A stretch of DNA of 64,000 nt from Spartobacteria bacterium LR76. Lineage in GTDB: Bacteria; Verrucomicrobiota; Verrucomicrobiia; Chthoniobacterales; Terrimicrobiaceae. Position numbers and translations under genes: made by a program. This document shows positions 35,075 to 42,553 of this stretch, in pieces; within the stretch, counting starts at the first letter, position 1, and every line of letters begins with the position of its first letter. The stretch lies in contig QAYZ01000016.1 in NCBI GenBank assembly GCA_003054655.1, forward strand, positions 868,001-932,000. The letters run 5' to 3'. The notes beneath the pieces were generated by a model. The model saw only the letters and a program-made list of their open reading frames with translations, had not been told where the DNA came from and ran no database searches.

Positions 35075-37341
35075 AACGATCCCTTCTCCTCGTTTGCTCC
35101 CTGTTTTGCGGCGCGATCCTGGCCATCGCCCAGCCGGTTCCCGCTGAGCCATCCCCCACTCCGTCAGCAGCGGAGAAAAAGGACTGGCTGGCAGACCAGT
35201 TGGAATCCGCCCGGCAGCGGGAATCGGCGCTCGACGAAAAGACCCTCAGTGAGGCGCTGCAAAAAAACGGCCTTCCGGCAGATCAGGCGGCAGATTTCCT
35301 GGCAGCCGCCAACGAGGCGGTGCGCAACTACCAGACCGCCTCCGACACATTGACCTCAATCCAGAACAACGAGCGTGCGTTCCAGGCCTTGCAGACCGAA
35401 CCCCCGCCGAAAGCTCCGACGAACGACCAGGAGTCGGATGCCATGCGGGAGAAGATCAACACCCTGCGCCAACAGATCCAGACCGAGGACACGCAGGTGC
35501 AGTTGGATCAGTCCGTACTGGCCCGCAGCCAGACCCGACTCGACTCGGCGGAGCAGGATCTCCGGCGGATTCAACAGGAGGCCGATGCCGTCACCGATCC
35601 GGCGCAAAAGCAGCGGTCTGCTCTCCAGGTGCAGCTTGCCCAGCTCCGCCGCGAGGCCGCTGCTTCCGCGGCCTTCCTCGCCGACTGGCGGGTGACACTC
35701 GACCAGATCGACCGATCCATCGTCTCCCTCAACCTCGCCCGCACGGAGAAAGCCCTCGCCGCAGCCGGGCAGGACACCGTCTTCAACCGCCAGCGCGCGG
35801 AATCAGCTCTTGCCCGGATCGATCAAACTCAGAACGCCACCCGCGACCGCATCGAGGCGACGCGCAAGATTGCCGCCGGATTGAATGACACCATCGCGTC
35901 GCTGAGCAAACAGGTCGATGAGGCAAAAAAAGCCGGACGCGAAAAAGAAGCGCTGATGCTGGCCGCAAGGCAGGCCGTCGTGACGGATGCCGCCAGCGTG
36001 GCCAACAAGATCATCCAGACCGAGGAGGGAATCCTCACGGAATGGACGAACATCCAGGCCATCTGGAAACTGACACTGGCCGCGATCGAGAAGCCCGAGT
36101 CCGCCTCCTACGAGTCCATCAAGACGCAGTCTGCCCAAGCCCTCTCCGACATCGAGCCCTGGCGCGAACAGCTTCGCCGCAGCCTTCAGGACACCCAGCG
36201 GCGGCTGGAGGAAGCCCAGGCCGAGGCCCCGGCCCGCGACGCGGAATTGCGCAAACATCAGGAGGCCCGTCTGGATGCCCTGCGCAAGCGAGTCACCCAG
36301 CTCAGCGAGCTCGTGCCCACGGTGGACAGCGTGATCGCGCTGCAGCAGCAAATGATCTCCGAGAGCCGCGAGCGGCTGGCCAGCCAGAGCATCGCGGAAA
36401 AGGCGGCGCTCTCGGCCGAAAATCTCGGCAATCTCATCAAGGATGCCTGGAACAAGGAGCTCTTCGTCACCACGGACAAAATCACCGACAGCTCGGGTAA
36501 CGTCACCACGCGACAGCATGCGGTTTCCCTCGGGAAGCTCCTTTCCGCTCTCGTCTGGCTCATCCTGGCCTTCGCCCTTTCCAAGGTCGTCTCGCGGACG
36601 GTGTGCAATCGCATCCAGACCCGCTTCTCGCTCGACCCTGTCCGCGTCTCTGCTCTCGAAAAGGCCCTGTTCACCGCCATCCTCGCGATAGCCATATTGA
36701 CTATCCTCAACTGGCTGAACATCCCGCTGACGGCCTTTGCCTTCATGGGCGGCGCGCTGGCCATCGGCATCGGCTTCGGCGCACAGACGCTGGTGAACAA
36801 CTTTATCAGCGGCCTCATTTTGCTGGCCGAGCGACGCATCAAGGTCGGGGATACCATCGAGGTGGACGGCCACACCGGCAGCGTGCTGAATCTCGGCACC
36901 CGCTGCTCCCGCATCCTCAAGGGCAATGGCGCGGAGGTCCTCGTGCCGAACAGCTATCTCCTGGAAAAGAACGTGGTCAACTGGACGCTGACGCACTATC
37001 GCCACTCCTTTGACTTCGCCGTGGGACTGTCTTACGGCACCGACATCACGAAGGCCGTCGCCCTGCTCCGGCAGGCCGTCGAGGACGAACCCAAGGTCCT
37101 GAAGACACCGGCCCCGGTGGTTTTTTTCGAGGAGTTCGGCAGCCAGGCGCTGATCTTTCGCATGGCCTATTGGGTCGATCTGCGCGGCACGGACAACCGT
37201 GTCGTGGGGAGCAATATCCGTACGCGCATCGCCCAGCTTTGCCAGGAGCAGAATATCCAGATTTCCGCGCCCAACCAGGATCTGCGGCTGCACACTCCCG
37301 ACGCCATCCGGGTGCGCATGATCTCGCAGGATTCGGAATAA
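35071..37341 (+). CDS. MscS-family mechanosensitive channel with long periplasmic coiled coil
   Basis: ATG 35071 overlaps the M20 stop. The 756-residue protein has a signal peptide (1-21), a mostly helical, Gln/Ala-rich region (about 30-480) with heptad character, then hydrophobic segments from about 490, and the conserved MscS pore and beta domain: GGALAIGIGFGAQTLVNNF, ERRIKVGDTIEV, GTRCSRI, and LVPNSYLLEKNVVNWT. The architecture is that of MscK/YbdG-type large MscS channels, which release osmolytes under hypo-osmotic shock. A coiled-coil periplasmic part probably oligomerises or senses. Confidence 0.93.
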   Translation: MKRSLLLVCSLFCGAILAIAQPVPAEPSPTPSAAEKKDWLADQLESARQRESALDEKTLSEALQKNGLPADQAADFLAAANEAVRNYQTASDTLTSIQNNERAFQALQTEPPPKAPTNDQESDAMREKINTLRQQIQTEDTQVQLDQSVLARSQTRLDSAEQDLRRIQQEADAVTDPAQKQRSALQVQLAQLRREAAASAAFLADWRVTLDQIDRSIVSLNLARTEKALAAAGQDTVFNRQRAESALARIDQTQNATRDRIEATRKIAAGLNDTIASLSKQVDEAKKAGREKEALMLAARQAVVTDAASVANKIIQTEEGILTEWTNIQAIWKLTLAAIEKPESASYESIKTQSAQALSDIEPWREQLRRSLQDTQRRLEEAQAEAPARDAELRKHQEARLDALRKRVTQLSELVPTVDSVIALQQQMISESRERLASQSIAEKAALSAENLGNLIKDAWNKELFVTTDKITDSSGNVTTRQHAVSLGKLLSALVWLILAFALSKVVSRTVCNRIQTRFSLDPVRVSALEKALFTAILAIAILTILNWLNIPLTAFAFMGGALAIGIGFGAQTLVNNFISGLILLAERRIKVGDTIEVDGHTGSVLNLGTRCSRILKGNGAEVLVPNSYLLEKNVVNWTLTHYRHSFDFAVGLSYGTDITKAVALLRQAVEDEPKVLKTPAPVVFFEEFGSQALIFRMAYWVDLRGTDNRVVGSNIRTRIAQLCQEQNIQISAPNQDLRLHTPDAIRVRMISQDSE

Positions 37342-37390
37342 CGAGCAAATTTCCTCCCACCCCAGGCGGATCGTCTGCTATAGTCTCTCC

Positions 37391-37639
37391 ATGTCCCAGC
37401 AAGTGACGCGCCTTTGGCTTATGTATCCCGCACGGCTCATCACCCGTCCCATCGTCTATGAAATCGCAAAGGAGTTTGCGGTGGTGACAAACATCCGTCA
37501 GGCCAGCGTCACCGAGGAAATCGGCATTGTTTCTCTCGAACTCGATGGGGATCGCGAGGAAATCAAGAAGGCGATCAACTGGCTGGAGGAGCAGGGAGTG
37601 AAGGTCGAGCCGGTCGAGATCAATACGATCGAGGGCTGA
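37391..37639 (+). CDS. NIL-domain protein
   Basis: The 82-residue protein is a single NIL-type ferredoxin-like fold: RLWLMYPARLITRPIVYEIAKEF, followed by SLELDGDREEIKKAINWLEEQGVKV. NIL domains are normally found at the C-terminus of MetN-type methionine importers, where they sense methionine. Here it is free-standing, and no MetNI genes are near. It may act as a small regulatory subunit in trans. Confidence 0.8.
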   Translation: MSQQVTRLWLMYPARLITRPIVYEIAKEFAVVTNIRQASVTEEIGIVSLELDGDREEIKKAINWLEEQGVKVEPVEINTIEG

Positions 37640-37735
37640 CCCCCTCTCCCCCGCTTTAGCAGCCATAATCAGGAGGTATGGCCGAATTGCGAAGAAGGCA
37701 TTAGCCCTTTGCATGACGTGGCGTATCTTCCGCCC

Positions 37736-37999
37736 ATGGCAAAAATCCTGACGATCCTCGCTGCGGTCACCGCAGTGGCGGTGATCGGCGCATGGGCTGC
37801 ACTCGGCGCAAACCGCGGATGGACGAAGACCTCTGTGGGAATCCAAAAAATCGATCCGGTAACGGAGATCGCCTTTACAGAATACGAAAGCCGTTTCGTG
37901 CCCGGTATCGACTTCCTGGCCGTCGGTCTCGGAGGCGCTATCGGCCTCGGGGTGATTGCCCTCGCGATTTCGAAGATTCAATCCACAAAAAAACCATGA
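37736..37999 (+). CDS. Small two-TM membrane protein of unknown function
   Basis: ATG 37736 is preferred over 37709 because it starts the first hydrophobic segment (about 3-21). A second hydrophobic segment (about 58-78) lies near the C-terminus, with a short polar loop between. The 87-residue protein has no family I recognise. Its TGA overlaps the ATG of the YceI gene, so it is coupled to it. Confidence 0.6.
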   Translation: MAKILTILAAVTAVAVIGAWAALGANRGWTKTSVGIQKIDPVTEIAFTEYESRFVPGIDFLAVGLGGAIGLGVIALAISKIQSTKKP

Positions 38000-38610
38000 A
38001 AAAAGCAGTCCTCATAGCAACAGCGGTCCTGGCTACGTCGTCCATCTGGGCGGCCTCCACGAGCTTTGACTTCAAAGATCCCAAGGGCGTGAACAACGTC
38101 GTCTTCAAGCTCGACGCCCCCCTGGAGTCCATCAACGGCACCGCCACCGGCGTCTCCGGCACGGTCTCGGTCGATCCCGCTGATCTCTCCACGGCGAAAG
38201 GAAAAATCACGGTCGAGACATCGAGCCTCACTGTTCCCAATCCGATGATGAAGGAACACCTTCTCGGAGAGAACTGGCTCAACGCGGCCAAGAACCCGGC
38301 CATCACTTTTGAGATCAAGGAAGTGAAGAATGTGAAAGCCGCGAACGGTTCCGGCACCGCCGATGTGACCGGCACCTTCACACTCAATGGCGTGTCGAAG
38401 GACATCACCGTCCCGGCCAAGATCGCGTATCTCCCGGGCAAGCTGGGTGACCGCACGAACGGCAAAGTGCAGGGAGATCTGCTGGTGGTGCGCACGTCGT
38501 TCCAGATCAACCGCAGCGACTACAACATCCAGCCCGGCCAGTATCAGGACAAGGTCTCCGAGACCATCGATCTGTCTCTTGCCGTCGCGGGAGCCGCGCC
38601 GAAGAGCTAA
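37996..38610 (+). CDS. YceI family periplasmic lipocalin-like protein
   Basis: ATG 37996 gives a 204-residue protein with a signal peptide (1-19, ending WAA). The mature part has the YceI beta-barrel pattern (FDFKDPKGVNNVVFKL; VSGTVSVDPADLSTAKGKITVETSSL; HLLGENWLNAAKNPAITF; VTGTFTLNGVSKDITV). YceI proteins bind isoprenoid chains in the periplasm. The preceding small membrane gene overlaps it, so a shared operon is likely. A long hairpin follows. Confidence 0.9.
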   Translation: MKKAVLIATAVLATSSIWAASTSFDFKDPKGVNNVVFKLDAPLESINGTATGVSGTVSVDPADLSTAKGKITVETSSLTVPNPMMKEHLLGENWLNAAKNPAITFEIKEVKNVKAANGSGTADVTGTFTLNGVSKDITVPAKIAYLPGKLGDRTNGKVQGDLLVVRTSFQINRSDYNIQPGQYQDKVSETIDLSLAVAGAAPKS

Positions 38611-38630
38611 CTCGCCTCGCGCATCTTTCC

Positions 38631-38668
38631 ATGCCGGCTGGCGGAGCATTCCGCAGCCGGCATTTCTT
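38631..38668 (+). terminator. Intrinsic terminator after the YceI gene
   Basis: A 14-bp stem with one bulged G (38631-38645 with 38650-38663, GCAT loop) is followed by TTTCTTAA. It lies between the plus-strand YceI gene and the convergent minus-strand TPR gene. The T tail is on the plus side, so it mainly ends YceI transcription. Confidence 0.8.
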
Positions 38669-39395
38669 AATCCTTCGGCTTGTTCTCTTTCAGCGTCTTC
38701 TCGATATCCGGATCCGGGTCGGCGCCCAGCTCGAGCGCCCGGTAGTAATGCCTTCGGGCCAGTTCGATGGCCGGGGGTTTGCTCTCGAGGTAAAAGGCAG
38801 CAAGGTTGAAGTTTGCGTCGGCGTTGTTCGGGTCGAGTTCGATGGCTTTTCTGAGTTCGGCCTGAGCGCCGTCAATCCATCCCTTCCTCCCCACGACGAC
38901 TCCCAGAAAGGCGTGGGCCCTTGCACTCTTCGGATCATAGAGTGCCGCTTGGGCGAGCGCGGCCATCGCCTCGTCGAGACGGTTTCCGTCGAGTGCGATG
39001 ATACCCAGCGTGAGCCAGGCAGGCGGATTATCCAAGCGGATCTGCACAGCCCGCTTGAGATATTTCTCCGCCTCTGCATGATTCCCTGCAGTAAACTCAA
39101 CGACCCCGATGTTGACCAAAGCGAGCAGGTTGTCCGGCGCGAGATCGAGGACCTTCAGGTAGGCCTTGCGAGCGCGGGTATAGTCTCCCCGCACGAAGGC
39201 TGCGCGCCCCTCGGCAGCCGTTTCCCGGGCAAGCTCCGGGACGTAGGTGGCATCCGGTCCCGTCGCGTCGGGTGTGGGCGATGGCACAGCCTCTGGTGTG
39301 GCCGTGGGACTCGGAGTAGCGGCGGCAGTCGGAGCTTTGGACTGGGCCAAAGCCGACCCGCACAGACACGCAAACGCGAGAATGCGGAGGCGCAT
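38667..39395 (-). CDS. Exported TPR protein
   Basis: The 242-residue protein has a signal peptide (1-17), a Pro/Thr-rich linker (about 20-45), and at least four TPR units (for example GRAAFVRGDYTRARKAYLKVL, AGNHAEAEKYLKRAV, and ARAHAFLGVVVGRKGWIDGAQ). It is probably a periplasmic scaffold. Its ATG shares one base with the stop of the upstream proC gene, so the two are cotranscribed. Confidence 0.8.
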   Translation of the reverse strand: MRLRILAFACLCGSALAQSKAPTAAATPSPTATPEAVPSPTPDATGPDATYVPELARETAAEGRAAFVRGDYTRARKAYLKVLDLAPDNLLALVNIGVVEFTAGNHAEAEKYLKRAVQIRLDNPPAWLTLGIIALDGNRLDEAMAALAQAALYDPKSARAHAFLGVVVGRKGWIDGAQAELRKAIELDPNNADANFNLAAFYLESKPPAIELARRHYYRALELGADPDPDIEKTLKENKPKD

Positions 39396-40192
39396 TAGCG
39401 CGAGGAAAGCTCCTGGGAACGAGCCGCTGCCGCCAGCACAGCCGAGATAAAGGCCGCACGTACGCCGCCCTTTTCCAGGGCGGTGAGACCGGCGATAGTG
39501 GTGCCGCCCGGGCTGGTGACCATCTCGCGCAGGATCGCGGGATGCTCCTTGGTCGAGGCCGCCATCTCCGCCGCTCCAGCGACAGTTTCAATCGCGAGCT
39601 CAAGCGCCATCTTGCGCGGCAGGCCGGCAGCCACGCCTCCATCGGAAAGGGCTTCAATGATCAGGTAAATGAAAGCCGGACCGCTGCCGCTGAGGCCGGT
39701 AATGGCATCAAGCTGCTTTTCATTGGCTGGAAACACCTCGCCCACGGCCTCGAAAATCTCCGAAGCGAGATTGATATCCTGATGCGAGAGCGAGGGACTC
39801 GGCGCGAGGGCCGTGGCGCTCTTGCCGATCATCGCTGCCGTATTGGGCATGGCCCGCATGACGCGGGCGCCGGGAGCGGCGGCCTCCATGGCCGAGATGG
39901 TCAACCCGGTGACAACGGAAATGAGAAATTTCCCCGCAAAGTCCTCTTTCGCCTGGCCGATCGCATCGAGCGCATCGATGGGTTTTACACAGAGGATGAC
40001 GACGTCGGCAGCGCGGACGGCGTCGGCATTGGTGCGCACGACATTGACGGAAGTCGCAGCGGCCACATTTTCAAGGGATGCCTGGGAGCGGCTGGAAACA
40101 GTGATCTGTCCCGGCGTGCAGAGATTCGCCCGGAGCATTCCATGGATGAGGGCCAAGGCCATCTTTCCGGCCCCAAGGAAGGCGTAGTTCAT
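39395..40192 (-). CDS. proC: Pyrroline-5-carboxylate reductase
   Basis: ATG at 40192 (MNYAFLGAGKMALA) starts at the canonical N-terminus; a longer open frame upstream is not family-like. The 265-residue protein has the GxGxM dinucleotide loop, CVKPIDALD, MPNTAAMIG, GLSGSGPAFIYLIIEALSDGG and TSPGGTTIAGL. It catalyses the last step of proline synthesis. It is coupled to the TPR gene downstream. Confidence 0.96.
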   Translation of the reverse strand: MNYAFLGAGKMALALIHGMLRANLCTPGQITVSSRSQASLENVAAATSVNVVRTNADAVRAADVVILCVKPIDALDAIGQAKEDFAGKFLISVVTGLTISAMEAAAPGARVMRAMPNTAAMIGKSATALAPSPSLSHQDINLASEIFEAVGEVFPANEKQLDAITGLSGSGPAFIYLIIEALSDGGVAAGLPRKMALELAIETVAGAAEMAASTKEHPAILREMVTSPGGTTIAGLTALEKGGVRAAFISAVLAAAARSQELSSR

Positions 40193-40277
40193 GAGGGCAG
40201 AGTAAGACGAGATACGATGCGGGCAAGGAGTTTCAGAAAGAGTTGCCAGTCCCGACGGCCTTGGGTAGTGCTGGGGC

Positions 40278-40793
40278 ATGTCCAGGCGTCTCCTGCACCT
40301 TTCCCTCTTCGCAGCGGCAAGCATCATGCTCGGCGCATGCGCATCCTCCGGCCCGTCGGTCAACCCAGCCATCACGTCCGCTGTCTCATCCCATGGGGTA
40401 AACTCCGGCACTTATGTGAAGATGAGCCATGGTCAGGTCCTCGACTACGACGACATCCTCAATCTCGTGCAGAAAGACGTGCCGCCGAACATTATCGTCG
40501 GCTATCTCGCCAGCACCCGGAAGGTTTATGATTTCAACACCGCCCAGCTTCAGGGACTCAAGAGCGCGGGCGCATCGCCGCAGGTGCTGAACTTCCTCTC
40601 GGAAAGCCAGGGCTTCTACGGCAAGACGACCCCGGCCCAGGTGGCGCGTACCAAGAACGAACAGGCCGACCGCTACTACCGGACTCCGTACTACCAGGAC
40701 GAGCAGCCGTTCGCCTACAACGCGCCAATCATCGACGACTGGTATGACTCCGGCTACGAAGAGTCACTCTACAGCCCGTTCTCGTTCAACTAG
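40278..40793 (+). CDS. Lipoprotein of unknown function
   Basis: The 171-residue protein has a lipobox LGAC with Cys21, followed by an SSGPS linker. The segment DILNLVQKDVPPNIIVGYLAS resembles helices found in small uncharacterised Verrucomicrobia lipoproteins. The C-terminus is Tyr/Asp-rich (YYRTPYYQDEQPF). I recognise no function. It sits between proC (divergent) and the deoxyhypusine synthase-like gene, 20 bases upstream of the latter. Confidence 0.7.
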   Translation: MSRRLLHLSLFAAASIMLGACASSGPSVNPAITSAVSSHGVNSGTYVKMSHGQVLDYDDILNLVQKDVPPNIIVGYLASTRKVYDFNTAQLQGLKSAGASPQVLNFLSESQGFYGKTTPAQVARTKNEQADRYYRTPYYQDEQPFAYNAPIIDDWYDSGYEESLYSPFSFN

Positions 40794-40813
40794 GTTTTAG
40801 CTGACTTTCCATC

Positions 40814-42001
40814 ATGGCCAAACAGCTCGAAGGCAAATTCCCGCGCCTGCTTCCGGACGCGGTCCGCAAGGGCATCGGCGCAGCCGACCTCATCGACACG
40901 GCATTCAAGGCCTACAACGGCGGTCGTCTCGCCGAAGCCTGCCGCCTCTTCACCTCGCGCATGATCGCGAACGAGGGCACCGTGGGCCTTTCCCTTACGG
41001 GTGCCCTCACCCCGGCGGGACTGGGCAAATCCTGCCTCATTCCGCTGCTCGAGGCAGGCTTCGTCGACTGGATCATCTCGACTGGCGCAAACCTGTATCA
41101 CGACCTTCATTTTGGTCTCGGCATGGATCTCTTTGCGGGGTCGCCCTTCCTCAATGACGTCGATCTCCGCCACAAGGGCGTGATCCGCATCTACGACGTG
41201 CTCTTCGATTACGACGTGCTGCTCGATACCGACGCCTTCGTGCGGCAGGTCATCCAGGGTCCGGAGTTTCAGAAGACGATGGGGACCGATGAGTTCCATT
41301 ACCTGCTCGGCAAGTACGTCTACGCCCGCGAGCAAAAGCTCGGCATCAAGGGCCACAGCCTCCTGAGCGCCGCCTACCGCCTCGGCGTGCCGATCTTCAC
41401 AAGTTCGCCCGGCGACAGCTCGATCGGCATGAACGTCGCCGCGATGTCCCTGCGCGACTCGCTGCTCGCCTTCGACGTCAACCGCGACGTCAACCAGACC
41501 GCGTCCATCGTGTACAACGCGAAGCGCTCGGGCCAAACCTCCAGCGTCTTCATCCTGGGCGGCGGATCGCCGAAGAACTTCATGCTCCAGACGGAACCTC
41601 AGATCCAGGAGGTCATGGGCATTGAGGAACGCGGGCATGATTACTTCCTCCAGTGCACCGATGCCCGCCCCGATACCGGCGGCCTGAGCGGCGCGACACC
41701 GGCGGAAGCCGTTTCCTGGGGCAAGGTCGATCCCGACAGCCTGCCGGATTGCGTGGTCTGCTACGCCGATTCCACCATCACCCTGCCGCTCATCACGGCC
41801 TACGCTCTCAGCCGCGCCCCCAAGCGCAAGCCCAAGCGCCTCTATGATCGCCGAGATGAGACCCTGGAGCTGATTCGCTCCGAGTACTTCAAGAGAGGCT
41901 CCGTGGAAAAGATCGAGCATCGGACCAATCTCGAAAAAAAGAAGAAGCAGCCCGCCCGCAGACTGGCGAAGCGCGCTTCGTCGGTCGGCCTCAAGAAGTA
42001 G
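40814..42001 (+). CDS. Deoxyhypusine synthase family protein
   Basis: The 395-residue protein has the deoxyhypusine synthase pattern: [39 protein letters not shown], the catalytic-lysine loop GGGSPKNF (K254) and [12 protein letters not shown]. The enzyme in eukaryotes and archaea transfers aminobutyl from spermidine to eIF5A. Bacteria have no eIF5A, so these homologues are thought to act on other targets or make homospermidine. With a polyamine-deacetylase-like gene at 1393, a polyamine role is plausible. A GTG start of the next gene follows after three bases. Confidence 0.88.
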   Translation: MAKQLEGKFPRLLPDAVRKGIGAADLIDTAFKAYNGGRLAEACRLFTSRMIANEGTVGLSLTGALTPAGLGKSCLIPLLEAGFVDWIISTGANLYHDLHFGLGMDLFAGSPFLNDVDLRHKGVIRIYDVLFDYDVLLDTDAFVRQVIQGPEFQKTMGTDEFHYLLGKYVYAREQKLGIKGHSLLSAAYRLGVPIFTSSPGDSSIGMNVAAMSLRDSLLAFDVNRDVNQTASIVYNAKRSGQTSSVFILGGGSPKNFMLQTEPQIQEVMGIEERGHDYFLQCTDARPDTGGLSGATPAEAVSWGKVDPDSLPDCVVCYADSTITLPLITAYALSRAPKRKPKRLYDRRDETLELIRSEYFKRGSVEKIEHRTNLEKKKKQPARRLAKRASSVGLKK

Positions 42002-42004
42002 ATC

Positions 42005-42553
42005 GTGGAGGAATCGCCGTTTGCCGCGCCGTTTATCTACGCAGCAGGCGGCGACATCGAGGTGCGTGTCGAGGATCATCCCGATCCCGAGCGCATCGAT
42101 CATGTCTGGATATCCATAGACACCGAGGACTTCGGGCGCATCCAGATATCAGTCAATACCGACTCGCGTAACAGTCTCCTGGCTGGCTTCGACCGGCGAG
42201 TACGCGTCGGAACCCTGCGAAGAACCTGGGCGGAACTCCCTCCCCGCATCGTGCAGCCCTACCGGGGCTTTGATTACGAGGAGATTCCGGACATCGAGAG
42301 CGTCATTTTCGAACCCATGACCCGGGTGCAGGTGGAAAGCCTGCTCAAGCGGGCCTGTTACCGGGCCTCCATGCTGGAGGTGTGGGGTACACCGTATGAG
42401 CGACCGCGCATCGGGATTCACCAGATCCACAGCCGCAGGGCCAGCCGAGCCGTGCCGATCGACTTGCGAGGCAGGGACGGGGCCATGCAGTTCTATTTCC
42501 GCGACGATCACTCGACGCTGCTGATGTTGCTCAAATTTGACGGGCAGCCGTGA
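42005..42553 (+). CDS. Protein of unknown function, weakly YukJ (DUF2278)-like
   Basis: A GTG at 42005 lies three bases after the upstream stop. The 182-residue protein is soluble. A C-terminal stretch (GIHQIHSRRAS, then GRDGAMQFYF, then LLMLLKFDGQ) resembles the GIHDIHM...DGALL...AIFLAFQSQ pattern of YukJ/DUF2278 proteins, and DFGRIQISVNTDS resembles their N-terminal strand. The match is by eye only. It overlaps the comEC GTG by four bases and is coupled to both neighbours. Confidence 0.45.
   Translation: MEESPFAAPFIYAAGGDIEVRVEDHPDPERIDHVWISIDTEDFGRIQISVNTDSRNSLLAGFDRRVRVGTLRRTWAELPPRIVQPYRGFDYEEIPDIESVIFEPMTRVQVESLLKRACYRASMLEVWGTPYERPRIGIHQIHSRRASRAVPIDLRGRDGAMQFYFRDDHSTLLMLLKFDGQP

Noticed and set aside
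33833-35152. 439-codon open frame on the minus strand
   Set aside because: It lies opposite the M20 peptidase with its metal-binding residues.
35803-37293. 496-codon open frame on the minus strand
   Set aside because: It is antisense to the MscS-family channel gene and its translation shows no domain.
40790-42103. 437-codon open frame on the minus strand
   Set aside because: It lies opposite the deoxyhypusine synthase-like gene, which has strong motif support.
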